DNA of 64,000 nt. Origin: Pseudomonadota bacterium (GTDB lineage: Bacteria; Pseudomonadota; Gammaproteobacteria; Pseudomonadales; Moraxellaceae). Shown piece after piece: positions 1 to 8,047 of this stretch. Each line of letters opens with the position of its first letter. The first letter of the stretch is position 1. The stretch spans positions 14,039 to 78,038 of the forward strand of contig JAEWKT010000055.1 of the NCBI GenBank assembly GCA_023393635.1. Reading direction: 5' to 3'. A model generated the notes under the pieces. That model had not been told where the DNA came from. It ran no database searches and saw nothing but the letters and a program-made list of their open reading frames with translations. The position numbers and the translations under genes were made by a program.

Positions 1-382
1 GTGGTTTTTCAAAATAAACCCGCATCACAATATATAAGGTATCTTTTACTTTATCACTTAATGCTTTTAAGCGATCAGCATAGTCATGCGCTGCCGCAGG
101 ATCATGAATGGAGCAAGGGCCTATTACCACAAATAGGCGATTGTCCTTACCATCCAAAATATTGCGGATGGTATTACGGCCACTCAACACCATTGTCCGC
201 GCTTTATCACTCAAAGGCAGTTCAGCCTTTAGTTGCGCAGGGGTAATTAAGGGCTGAATTGTTGAAATATTAATATCTTCGACCAGATCATTGTTAATCA
301 AGTTATCACCAACCACTTTAGCACCAATCAAGTTATTTTCAGCTGTCGTGTTCGCAGCTGGAATTGCTACACTGTTATCCAT
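1..382 (-). CDS. 3-deoxy-7-phosphoheptulonate (DAHP) synthase, N-terminal part, runs off the left edge
   Basis: This is the start of a class I DAHP synthase, which condenses phosphoenolpyruvate and erythrose 4-phosphate in the first step of the shikimate pathway. The ATG is at 380-382 on the minus strand and 127 codons are present. Residues 88-95 read GPCSIHDP and residues 120-127 read MRVYFEKP, both hallmarks of the AroF/AroG/AroH family. The N-terminus is roughly 40 residues longer than in E. coli AroG and rich in Asn, Asp and Ile. The feedback-specifying residues and the C-terminus lie outside the window, so the paralogue (Phe-, Tyr- or Trp-sensitive) cannot be assigned. The gene is divided from copB by about 165 bp with no clear coding content. 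Confidence 0.93.
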   Translation of the reverse strand, partial: MDNSVAIPAANTTAENNLIGAKVVGDNLINNDLVEDINISTIQPLITPAQLKAELPLSDKARTMVLSGRNTIRNILDGKDNRLFVVIGPCSIHDPAAAHDYADRLKALSDKVKDTLYIVMRVYFEKP

Positions 383-547
383 TGCGTTTACAACATGCTC
401 GCTATTAAACAAAAATTAAGTATAGCGCTAGAATGAAGTTAATAGCCAATAACTGCAAGAAAATCTTTCAAAATTTCAATAGTCTTATGCTTTTATATTG
501 GCTAATTAATGGTAAAAACGGCTCAGTATGCCTATGCAGCTTTTTTC

Positions 548-1288
548 TTAAAAATAAAATGCCAGACCACCACCATAACGCCAACTATTGGTTAACAGGT
601 TCTGGTCGTGGTCATGATAATAGCCAACATCAATAAATGGCCGAATTTTCTTATTAATTTCATAATGGGTTTTGACACCTATGCTGAACTCATCTACCCC
701 TGCTTTAGCTGCTTTATTTGATCCCTCATGCAACGCAATATCCATTTCCATGTAAGGCTGCATAATCAGCTTTTGGGTCAATAATAATTCCCGTTCCAGC
801 TCTAGGGTCATGCTCCATAAGTTGTTCTTTCCAAAATATAAGTATGCTTTCGTTTCAATAAAATAAGGAGCCAGACCCATTAAACCGATGGCAGCAAAAT
901 TTTCCTGCTTGCTGGGCTGATCCTTGGTGAAATGATGATAGCCTGCCTGCAAATCCCAAAACTCGGCAATATAACGGCTATAAAGAATAGACGCCTCATA
1001 TTGCTCCATGGCACTTTCAAATTTGGTTAATTCTGCATCAATAAATAGGCGGTTTTCATCATTACCAACCGAACTTTCTACGCTGGACACTAAAAGCCCA
1101 TTACCTTGTCGATCAACTGTCCATGCACTTTCCAGACTACTGGCCTGATAAATCTGCCCGCCATGTTCCATTAAATGCTGCTGATAGCTGGCTGAATGAG
1201 CTTCACGATGCAAAGAAGTGCTATGCGCCATGCTCAAACTCAGACCAGACAATATAACTACTGCAATTAACTGTTTAGTGATGCGCAT
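548..1288 (-). CDS. copB: Copper resistance protein B (CopB/PcoB-type outer-membrane protein)
   Basis: CopB is an outer-membrane beta-barrel protein that works with the multicopper oxidase CopA in copper tolerance. A signal peptide of about 23 residues is followed by a short His-containing segment and then alternating, aromatic-rich beta strands; the protein ends in Tyr-Phe as barrels often do. At 246 residues it is shorter than many CopB proteins and lacks the long Met/His-rich N-terminal repeats. Its ATG overlaps the last 14 bp of copA, so it is almost certainly translated from the same transcript. The family is clear from sequence character and context; the metal-binding role is family knowledge. 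Confidence 0.88.
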   Translation of the reverse strand: MRITKQLIAVVILSGLSLSMAHSTSLHREAHSASYQQHLMEHGGQIYQASSLESAWTVDRQGNGLLVSSVESSVGNDENRLFIDAELTKFESAMEQYEASILYSRYIAEFWDLQAGYHHFTKDQPSKQENFAAIGLMGLAPYFIETKAYLYFGKNNLWSMTLELERELLLTQKLIMQPYMEMDIALHEGSNKAAKAGVDEFSIGVKTHYEINKKIRPFIDVGYYHDHDQNLLTNSWRYGGGLAFYF

Positions 1289-3017
1289 GCGCTGGTCCTA
1301 CTCCCTGCCCAAGAGATGATGGCTGAGCTAAATCAGTAGCACTATCTACCTGTGCCACAATTAACTTATTCATCATGCCTGCACTCATGTGATAAAGCAG
1401 ATGACAATGAATTGCCCACTCCCCTAACTCGTCGGCAGTTAACAAAGCAGTTACTGTTTTTGCAGGCGGAACTACCACAGTATGTTTGTTAGGCATATTG
1501 ACAGGGTCTTGCCCATTTTCAAGCTGCACAAACATGCCATGTAAATGCATGGGGTGCGCCATCATACTATCATTAATAAATTTGAGCCTGATGCGCTCAC
1601 CATATTTAACCTGCAAAGGTTCAGCTTCATTAAACTTCTTGCCATTAATCGTCCAGATATAACGCTCCATGTTACCACCCAGACGAATTTCAACCTCCTG
1701 TACAGGGGGTCGGGTATCGGGTTGTGGCGTAAGTGACTGTAAATCGCTGTACTGCAAAGCCTTGTGTCCTGCTGGGGTTGAGGCATTTTCCCAGCCAGAT
1801 GCGACCTGTTCAGTGTCATGCGTTGCTGTACTTACTGTGTGATCATGCTGCGTGGCAGAAGCGGCCTCTGTCTGATGATCCATCCCTACCATTGTATGCT
1901 GGTCATGATTCATGTCTGGCATTGAGTCCATGTCGTGATGCATGCCCATGTCCTCCATGCTAAGTAGTGATCGTGGCCTAGGCTTGGGCATCGTAATACG
2001 GCCTGGTGCTACTGAAGTCTGATTATGCAGGGTACCAATCGCAAAGCCAGTTCGATCAATTGACTCTGCTTCAATCTGATAATTGGCCTGAGCAGGTTCT
2101 ACAATCACATCATAGGTTTCTGCTGTACCAATACGAAACTCATCAATGGTGACTGGCTTTACAGCCTGTCCGTCTGCACTGACCACTGTCATTTTTAAAT
2201 GCGGAATCCGCACATCAAAAAAAGACATGGCGGAAGCATTAATAAAACGTAAGCGAATTTTTTCACTAGTGTTAAAGGTGCCTGTCCAATTTTGCTGGGG
2301 TGTTTTTCCATTGATTAAAAAAGTATAACCCGTGACATCTGACAGATCAGTTTTTAGCATCCGCATCTGATTCCACATTAAGCGATCCTGCCAGGTTGCT
2401 TTTAAACCTTGTTGTTGAATCTGCTTAAATACATCAAAAATGGTTTCTCTTTGATTCTGGTAGTAGTCGCCTGATTTTTTCAGGTTATTGAGAATCTGGT
2501 TACTTTTTGATTCATGAAAATCAGACAGCATCACCACATAATCTTTATCTGCTTTTTCATGGCTAGCAACTGGGGTTTTATTCTTTGGGTAAATAATAAA
2601 GGAACCATATAAGCCGTCCTGCTCCTGCCCCTTACTGTGGGCATGATACCAATAGGTGCCATTTTGACGGATTTTAAAATGATACTTAAACGATTGCCCT
2701 GGCTTGATGCCATCAAACTGATTAAAGCCAGGCACGCCATCCATAATTGCTGGTAATAGCAGGCCATGCCAGTGAATAGAGCTGTCCTGATTTTTTAACT
2801 GGTTATGCACCACAATGACAGCCTCGTCACCTTCCTCAAACTCCAGCAAAGGAGCAGGAAACTGACCATTGACCGTAATGCGCTGAACTGGCTTGCCAGT
2901 AACATTCACTGTTTGTTCAGCAATGACCAAATTATATTGCTTCACAGCCGCCATGACCCAGCTCGGCATCAACAGGCTTAGGCTAACCAGCAGTATTTGG
3001 CTTAATCTGGCGGGCAC
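1275..3017 (-). CDS. copA: Copper resistance multicopper oxidase CopA
   Basis: CopA is a periplasmic multicopper oxidase that oxidises and sequesters Cu(I). Copper-ligand motifs are visible at both ends: HWHG at residues 82-85, WYHAHS at about 123-128, HPMHLHG near residue 490, and HCHLLYHM at 537-544. A Met/His/Asp-rich segment lies at about 350-405, the usual extra copper-binding loop of this family. The chosen start is GTG at 3015-3017, preceded by AAGGAAG. The signal peptide lacks a twin-arginine pair, although copper oxidases of this family are usually Tat substrates. It is the middle gene of an operon with the TauE-type permease (42-bp gap) and copB (overlap). Confidence 0.95.
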   Translation of the reverse strand: MPARLSQILLVSLSLLMPSWVMAAVKQYNLVIAEQTVNVTGKPVQRITVNGQFPAPLLEFEEGDEAVIVVHNQLKNQDSSIHWHGLLLPAIMDGVPGFNQFDGIKPGQSFKYHFKIRQNGTYWYHAHSKGQEQDGLYGSFIIYPKNKTPVASHEKADKDYVVMLSDFHESKSNQILNNLKKSGDYYQNQRETIFDVFKQIQQQGLKATWQDRLMWNQMRMLKTDLSDVTGYTFLINGKTPQQNWTGTFNTSEKIRLRFINASAMSFFDVRIPHLKMTVVSADGQAVKPVTIDEFRIGTAETYDVIVEPAQANYQIEAESIDRTGFAIGTLHNQTSVAPGRITMPKPRPRSLLSMEDMGMHHDMDSMPDMNHDQHTMVGMDHQTEAASATQHDHTVSTATHDTEQVASGWENASTPAGHKALQYSDLQSLTPQPDTRPPVQEVEIRLGGNMERYIWTINGKKFNEAEPLQVKYGERIRLKFINDSMMAHPMHLHGMFVQLENGQDPVNMPNKHTVVVPPAKTVTALLTADELGEWAIHCHLLYHMSAGMMNKLIVAQVDSATDLAQPSSLGQGVGPAHAHH

Positions 3018-3059
3018 TTATACTTCCTTTTATCAATCGCACTTTAAATAACGTGAAAC

Positions 3060-3956
3060 TTACTTGCTATCCTGCGCTTGAGACAATACCTGAGTAGAAG
3101 GCTGCTGAACGGGTGCAGGCTTGGCTTTCACGGGATTAACCATAAAATTAATCCCCAGCAACAGTAAAGTAATGCCCAGGATACGGCGAATCAGTTGCTC
3201 TGGCATTTTGGAGCTAAGCAAGGTACCAATAATAATAGCAGGAATAGAGCCTGCCAATAGCCAACCCAGCAAGCTAAAATCGACATTTCCTGCCCCCATA
3301 TGTCCAAGGCCAGCAACCAGGGTTAATAGCACTGCATGTACTACGTCCGATCCAATAATACGAATCATGGGTAAATTGGGGAACATTAACAGTAAAGCCA
3401 TTACCCCAAACGCCCCTGCACCTACCGACGACAAGGTGACAAATACGCCCAGTAAAATGCCCATAACCACGACCCGTACTTTTTTACTACTCACCCATTG
3501 GGCAATTTCTTCACGCGTCATATCATTGGGTTGCAGGGTGTTTTGCCGCTTGGAGCGTTTACTAAAAAAGGCCTCAATGCTGCGCCGAAACACAATAGAA
3601 AAGCCAGTGAGCATCAGCATAAAGCCCAGTACCATTGTCAGTACTGCTTTATAGTGGGTAGCACCACTTAAATAGTTGCTCAGTGCCCAATTGGTTAATA
3701 TAGAAGCAGGAATACTTCCTAACGCCAGCCACCAGACAATGGGCCAGACAATATTCAGCTTTTTGGCATGCACAAAAGAACCGCAAAATTTAGAAATGGC
3801 GGCATATAATAAATCAGTACCAATGGCAATATGCGGCTCAATTCTAAATACGCTCATGAGAATAGGCGTCATTAATGAACCACCCCCAACGCCAGTTACC
3901 CCAACGCAAAACCCAACCAACACTCCTGCCAAAATAAACTGGATAACCTCAGGCAT
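3060..3956 (-). CDS. TauE/SafE family anion permease (sulfite exporter-like)
   Basis: This is a polytopic inner-membrane protein of the TauE/SafE family, members of which export sulfite, sulfoacetate or similar small anions. Two homologous halves are visible. The first begins with the glycine-rich G-V-G-G-G-S-L motif at about residue 25 and the second with S-V-G-A-G-A-F at about residue 178. They are joined by a basic cytoplasmic loop. Eight or so hydrophobic segments fit the family, and 298 residues is slightly long for it. It is the first gene of the copA-copB operon, 42 bp upstream of copA, which suggests a role in metal or sulfur stress. The substrate cannot be read from the sequence. Confidence 0.88.
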   Translation of the reverse strand: MPEVIQFILAGVLVGFCVGVTGVGGGSLMTPILMSVFRIEPHIAIGTDLLYAAISKFCGSFVHAKKLNIVWPIVWWLALGSIPASILTNWALSNYLSGATHYKAVLTMVLGFMLMLTGFSIVFRRSIEAFFSKRSKRQNTLQPNDMTREEIAQWVSSKKVRVVVMGILLGVFVTLSSVGAGAFGVMALLLMFPNLPMIRIIGSDVVHAVLLTLVAGLGHMGAGNVDFSLLGWLLAGSIPAIIIGTLLSSKMPEQLIRRILGITLLLLGINFMVNPVKAKPAPVQQPSTQVLSQAQDSK

Positions 3957-4065
3957 TTTTCTTCACTTTTTATATATTGCATAAATAAGAGGGCTATCAT
4001 ATCTACTTTTTAACGCAGGAATTTTCACAATTAATGATTAACTTATCTAAAAAAAAGCTAAAGAT

Positions 4066-4551
4066 TTAAATACGACCCAGCAAAACAATGGCACTGGCAA
4101 AAATACCTTCCTGACGCCCTGTAAAGCCCAATTTTTCTGTAGTTGTCGCCTTGACGCTAATCTGGTTAATAGTCACTTCCAAATCACTGGCAATATGAGT
4201 GCGCATAGCGATGTTATGCGGTGTCAGTTTTGGCCGTTCGCACGCTACGGTAATATCTGCATTAATTAACTGGTAACCTTGCGCCTTAATCAATTGATAT
4301 ACGTGACGCAGTAATACTCGGCTATCGGCACCTTTATAGTTATTGTCAGTATCTGGAAAATGCTGCCCGATATCACCCATTGCCAGGGCACCAAGCAGTG
4401 CATCTGCTAGTGCATGTAGTATAACATCGCCATCTGAATACGCTTTTAAACCATGGGTATGCGGAATTTCCACCCCAGCCAGAATCACAAATTCCCCTGC
4501 TTCAAACGCATGTACATCTAAACCCTGACCAACTCTAATATCCAGCATCAT
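4066..4551 (-). CDS. ispF: 2-C-methyl-D-erythritol 2,4-cyclodiphosphate synthase
   Basis: IspF converts CDP-methylerythritol 2-phosphate to the 2,4-cyclodiphosphate in the non-mevalonate isoprenoid pathway. The zinc ligands are visible in G-L-D-V-H-A-F (Asp12, His14) and H-A-L-A-D (His46). The conserved FPDTD and E-K-L-G-F-T-G-R segments are also present. The length of 161 residues is normal. The first of two adjacent ATG codons is taken as start, behind AAGAG; the second would remove one residue. In many bacteria ispD lies directly next to ispF. Here an opposite-strand gene separates them. Confidence 0.96.
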   Translation of the reverse strand: MMLDIRVGQGLDVHAFEAGEFVILAGVEIPHTHGLKAYSDGDVILHALADALLGALAMGDIGQHFPDTDNNYKGADSRVLLRHVYQLIKAQGYQLINADITVACERPKLTPHNIAMRTHIASDLEVTINQISVKATTTEKLGFTGRQEGIFASAIVLLGRI

Positions 4552-4710
4552 ATTGCTCTTATTTAAAAATTAGCTTAAGCATAGCAAAAGTTGTCGCTCC
4601 ACCCCATGTATAAGCAACCATTTTGGTGATTTTATGGTAGATTCTGCTTTGCAATTGTTTTGATGCGTGTGCTAAATTTTTTGGTTGGGATTTGCAGGAT
4701 TTAATAATCA

Positions 4711-5370
4711 ATGACTGTTAAGCATTATGCCTACTGGGTATCGGGTATTTTATTGGGTTTAGGCGCTTGTCAAAGCGCAGTGGCTCAATTTGAAGCTTTA
4801 AAATGCAATGAAGCAACTAAATTTGTGGAAAAAACCACCTGTAGCAACCCAAAATTGACTAGCCTGGATACTGAACTGTACGCGCAAATTGAGCATGCCC
4901 AAGAAGTAACCAAAGTGCCTGTACAAGTATTAGAGTTATCGCAGCGCAACTGGATCAAACAGCGCAATCAGTGTAAAGATACTGATTGTATTGAAACCAG
5001 CTATAAAACCCGTTTAATGGAAATTAAAAACCTGAATGCTTTAAATCAGGATTTTGTGCAATATTTTGTTCGCATAAAAGATGATAAGCCAGACGCTCAA
5101 TTGGCTTTATTACAACTGCAAAACCTTGATGAAAAACGGGTGCGGGTGGTTGCCCAGAGTTTTTGGAACAGTAGCGATAATCAACATGGCCAAGTGGTTA
5201 ATTTTAGCGGCTATGCCAACCAAGGCAAAAAAATAACTGTCCGTGACTTAGATACCAAGTGCGTTTTAAAACTAAGACAACATAAGGCAGCGTGGGAAAT
5301 TCGCCAGGCTTCCCCCATGTGTGGCAACAAACACGTGCGTTTTAGTGGATCTTATCAGGCGCAAAAATAA
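4711..5370 (+). CDS. LprI-like (DUF1311) secreted or periplasmic protein
   Basis: The 219-residue protein starts with a signal peptide (hydrophobic stretch to about residue 25, with a Cys at 20 that could be a lipidation site). A region resembling the lysozyme-inhibitor LprI N-terminal domain follows at about residues 30-110. It has paired cysteines, the L-x-x-L-D-x-E-L helix motif and Q-R-N-W-I-K-Q-R-N-Q-C with a following C-I-E. The remainder is a beta-rich segment with two more cysteines that I do not recognise. It is a single gene on the plus strand between ispF and ispD. LprI proteins inhibit lysozyme in mycobacteria, but most bacterial homologues are uncharacterised, so only the domain is called. 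Confidence 0.75.
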   Translation: MTVKHYAYWVSGILLGLGACQSAVAQFEALKCNEATKFVEKTTCSNPKLTSLDTELYAQIEHAQEVTKVPVQVLELSQRNWIKQRNQCKDTDCIETSYKTRLMEIKNLNALNQDFVQYFVRIKDDKPDAQLALLQLQNLDEKRVRVVAQSFWNSSDNQHGQVVNFSGYANQGKKITVRDLDTKCVLKLRQHKAAWEIRQASPMCGNKHVRFSGSYQAQK

Positions 5371-5438
5371 AGTAACCTTAGGACTTAAGCATTTTTTACT
5401 GGGTATTTCTATAAGAGATCTTGCTGCGCTTGTTCTGT

Positions 5439-6146
5439 CTATAATTGTTTTATCTGTAATTGTTCCGCCTGCATGATGGCAGCAGCAAGGTTTAGGTCTT
5501 CAGGATAGGTAATTTTAATATTACTACTACTTCCTGCAACTAATTTTACTTTTAAATTTAATTGCTCTATAGCACCAGCCTCATCAGTCACTAACTGTTG
5601 CTGTGCTTTAGCCTGTTGCAAGGCGCGTTTTAATAAGCCAAAACGAAACATCTGCGGTGTTTGACATTGCCACAAATCATCCCGAGAAACCGTTTTAACG
5701 ACTTGGTTTTGCTTAGCCAGTTTAAGTGTATCGCGTACAGGCACAGCCAGTAAGCCGCCAACTTCGTCATGTGCTAATTCGCCAATTAAACGCTGCAAAT
5801 CAGTCTGTAAAATGCACGGTCTGGCGACGTCATGCACCAAGATCCAATCGGTATCACTGGCATAATTTGCTAAATACTCAAGCGCGGCCAAAACAGAATC
5901 CATGCGCTCTGCCCCACCTGTTACCCAGTGTAAAAGCTGAGGTTTGGCAAATTCCAGGGTTTTAGCAATATTATCATGCTGGTTCAATGCAACCACACAG
6001 CCTTGAATAGCCAATTGACAAATTCGGTCAACACTATGCTGCATGACCGTTTTATTCATTAAGCTTAGATATTGCTTTGGAATAGCAGATGCAAAGCGTG
6101 TCCCACTACCTGCCGCAGGTAAAATAGCCCAGTATTTTATGCTCAT
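5439..6146 (-). CDS. ispD: 2-C-methyl-D-erythritol 4-phosphate cytidylyltransferase
   Basis: IspD transfers CMP from CTP to methylerythritol 4-phosphate in isoprenoid precursor synthesis. The N-terminal nucleotide-binding motif A-A-G-S-G-T-R-F with the following P-K-Q-Y is present. V-H-D-V-A-R-P, T-D-E-A-G-A-I-E and the C-terminal N-I-K-I-T-Y-P-E-D-L also fit the family. The length of 235 residues is typical. The ATG lies inside the 3' end of ftsB (41-bp overlap) and has no strong ribosome-binding site of its own, so translational coupling with ftsB is likely. The ftsB-ispD order is widely conserved in gammaproteobacteria. Confidence 0.97.
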   Translation of the reverse strand: MSIKYWAILPAAGSGTRFASAIPKQYLSLMNKTVMQHSVDRICQLAIQGCVVALNQHDNIAKTLEFAKPQLLHWVTGGAERMDSVLAALEYLANYASDTDWILVHDVARPCILQTDLQRLIGELAHDEVGGLLAVPVRDTLKLAKQNQVVKTVSRDDLWQCQTPQMFRFGLLKRALQQAKAQQQLVTDEAGAIEQLNLKVKLVAGSSSNIKITYPEDLNLAAAIMQAEQLQIKQL

Positions 6147-6510
6147 TAATACAAACGTCTGTTTCGTTGGTTAAGAGATCATCGCCAAATACTTCAGGCG
6201 GTGCTTCATAATCAGGAGTTGGCAAAACACTCAGCTGTACAAAAGTTTCTTTTGGTTTTATGAGCCCTAAATCAAGTCGGGCATGTTCTTCCACGGCTTC
6301 TAAGCCTTTTTTTAGATCAAATACTTCCGCGCTTAAAATACGATTGCGCTCTGCAAGCTGGGCATTTTCTTTGTATTGTAAGCCAATGCGCTGCTTTAAA
6401 TCCTGACGGTCATAATAGCCGCTTTCACCCCACCACAATTTATATTGCAGCAGAACAAGTAGCAAAATTGCTAACAGAAAAACGATACGCCCGCTCAGTG
6501 TGGATAACAT
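6106..6510 (-). CDS. ftsB: Cell division protein FtsB
   Basis: FtsB is a bitopic inner-membrane protein of the FtsQLB divisome complex. A short cytoplasmic N-terminus is followed by one membrane helix at about residues 9-25. After it come W-W-G-E-S-G-Y and a periplasmic coiled coil at about 38-75 ending in A-R-L-D-L-G-L-I-K-P, all typical of FtsB. The roughly 40 C-terminal residues beyond the usual end overlap ispD and are unconserved in appearance. The start lies in an 11-bp tandem duplication, so the upstream ATG at 6521 is an out-of-frame decoy. Confidence 0.93.
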   Translation of the reverse strand: MLSTLSGRIVFLLAILLLVLLQYKLWWGESGYYDRQDLKQRIGLQYKENAQLAERNRILSAEVFDLKKGLEAVEEHARLDLGLIKPKETFVQLSVLPTPDYEAPPEVFGDDLLTNETDVCINEHKILGYFTCGR

Positions 6511-6524
6511 CTCGATAACATCTC
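6503..6524. repeat. 11-bp perfect tandem duplication over the ftsB start codon
   Basis: GATAACATCTC occurs twice without spacing (6503-6513 and 6514-6524). On the coding strand each copy contains an ATG, but 11 is not a multiple of three. Only the copy ending at 6510 opens the ftsB frame. Confidence 0.9.
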
Positions 6525-6565
6525 ACTTGTCACTTGCTGACTTAGCGTCAATGACAGCCTAAAGA

Positions 6566-6682
6566 CCAGGCATTTAAGCCATAATTCTCTAGGCTGTTTT
6601 ACAACCAGGCTATTTAGCCAAGCTTTTAAACTAGGCCACTAAACCATGCCTTTAAGCCAGACCTTTAAGCTAAACCTTTAAA
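6566..6682 (-). repeat. Degenerate 13-bp tandem repeat starting in the eno stop-codon region
   Basis: Read on the minus strand, the last codons of eno and the following ~110 bp form loosely repeated 13-14-bp units. The approximate consensus is GGYTTRGYTTAAA. The first units are GGTTTAGCTTAAA (coding for Gly-Leu-Ala-stop), GGTCTGGCTTAAA, GGCATGGTTTAGTG, GCCTAGTTTAAAA and GCTTGGCTAAATA. Further units decay with distance from eno. No stable terminator stem was found in it. Confidence 0.6.
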
Positions 6683-7954
6683 CTCTGCACGACCGCGATA
6701 AGGCGCATCAATCATTTCTTCAATACGCAGCAATTGATTATACTTTGCCACTCGATCAGAACGGCACAGTGAACCTGTTTTAATTTGTCCAGCTGCTGTC
6801 CCTACTGCCAAATCAGCAATGGTGGAGTCTTCAGTTTCACCTGAGCGATGTGAGATTACAGTGGCATAACCATTGGCTTTAGCCAGATAAATTGCATCTA
6901 AAGTTTCAGACAATGTGCCGATCTGGTTGTATTTAATCAAAATAGCATTGGCCACTTTTTGGTCAATCCCTTGCTGTAAAATAGCAGGATTAGTCACAAA
7001 TAAATCATCACCCACCAACTGGATTTTGTCACCACAAATATCGGTTAAATATTTCCAGCCTTCCCAATCGCCTTCGTCCAAGCCATCTTCAATAGAGATA
7101 ATTGGATATTGACGGGCCAGACCCGCCAGGTAATCAGCAAACTGTTGGCTATTAAAGGCCTTGTTGCCTTCACCTGCCAATACATATTGACCATTTTTAT
7201 AAAACTCAGTAGCTGCACAGTCCAGCGCCAGCATAATATCACTGCCTGCTTTGTAGCCAACTTGCTCAATGGCCTGCATAATCACGGTAATGGCTTCTTC
7301 ATTGCTACGCAAGTTCGGTGCAAAACCACCTTCATCACCCACTGCAGTATTTAAACCTTGTTTTTTCAATACGCTTTTAAGTGAATGAAAAATTTCAGCA
7401 CCCGCGCGTAATGCCTCACCAAAACTAGTAAAGCCTACTGGCTCAATCATAAATTCCTGAATATCAACGGTGTTGTCTGCATGCGCACCACCATTTAAAA
7501 TATTCATCATCGGTACAGGCATGCTCAGGTTGGTTTGGCCACGCAAGTTAGCAATATACTGATACAAAGGGATTTTTAGCTCATTGGCAGAGGCACGCGC
7601 TGCTGCTAAGGACACGGCCAACATGGCATTTGCGCCAAGCTTAGACTTGTTTTCAGTATTATCAAACTGAATTAATTTATCGTCCAAGGCTTTTTGTTCA
7701 CGTGGATTAAAGCCCAATAACAAGTCACGGATATCGCTATTCACGTTTTGTACCGCAGTACGCACGCCTTTACCCAGATAACGTGCTGCGTCGCCATCAC
7801 GTAGTTCTAATGCTTCACGTGAACCAGTAGATGCACCACTTGGCGCACAAGCACGACCCATCACGCCAGAATCAAGAATGACATCAGCTTCAATTGTTGG
7901 GTTTCCGCGTGAATCTAAAATCTCACGCGCGCGAATATCAGTAATTTGACTCAT
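6665..7954 (-). CDS. eno: Enolase (phosphopyruvate hydratase)
   Basis: Enolase interconverts 2-phosphoglycerate and phosphoenolpyruvate and is also a degradosome component in many gammaproteobacteria. Clear family segments are R-G-N-P-T near the N-terminus, the G-G-A-H-A-D loop, V-G-D-E-G-G-F-A-P, S-I-E-D-G-L-D-E, V-G-D-D-L-F-V-T-N and I-K-Y-N-Q-I-G-T. S-H-R-S-G-E-T-E-D contributes active-site residues. At 429 residues it is full length. The ATG follows an AGGAG site. It lies downstream of pyrG and kdsA on the same strand, the conserved Moraxellaceae order. Its last codons are the seed of the 13-bp repeat described separately. Confidence 0.99.
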   Translation of the reverse strand: MSQITDIRAREILDSRGNPTIEADVILDSGVMGRACAPSGASTGSREALELRDGDAARYLGKGVRTAVQNVNSDIRDLLLGFNPREQKALDDKLIQFDNTENKSKLGANAMLAVSLAAARASANELKIPLYQYIANLRGQTNLSMPVPMMNILNGGAHADNTVDIQEFMIEPVGFTSFGEALRAGAEIFHSLKSVLKKQGLNTAVGDEGGFAPNLRSNEEAITVIMQAIEQVGYKAGSDIMLALDCAATEFYKNGQYVLAGEGNKAFNSQQFADYLAGLARQYPIISIEDGLDEGDWEGWKYLTDICGDKIQLVGDDLFVTNPAILQQGIDQKVANAILIKYNQIGTLSETLDAIYLAKANGYATVISHRSGETEDSTIADLAVGTAAGQIKTGSLCRSDRVAKYNQLLRIEEMIDAPYRGRAEFKGLA

Positions 7955-8047
7955 ATAAAGCTCCTACCTATAGCAGACTTATTTTTAAAGCAAAAGGAAC
8001 AAAAAATGCGCAGGAAAGAACACAATATTGCCGCGCATAATAAATAA

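Noticed and set aside
1..246. Plus-strand open frame at the left edge
   Set aside because: It is antisense to the DAHP synthase frame on the minus strand, which carries strong family motifs.
3121..3654. 177-codon plus-strand frame inside the TauE gene
   Set aside because: It is a mirror frame of a membrane-protein gene, with no ribosome-binding site and low-complexity Ser/Pro/Ile content.
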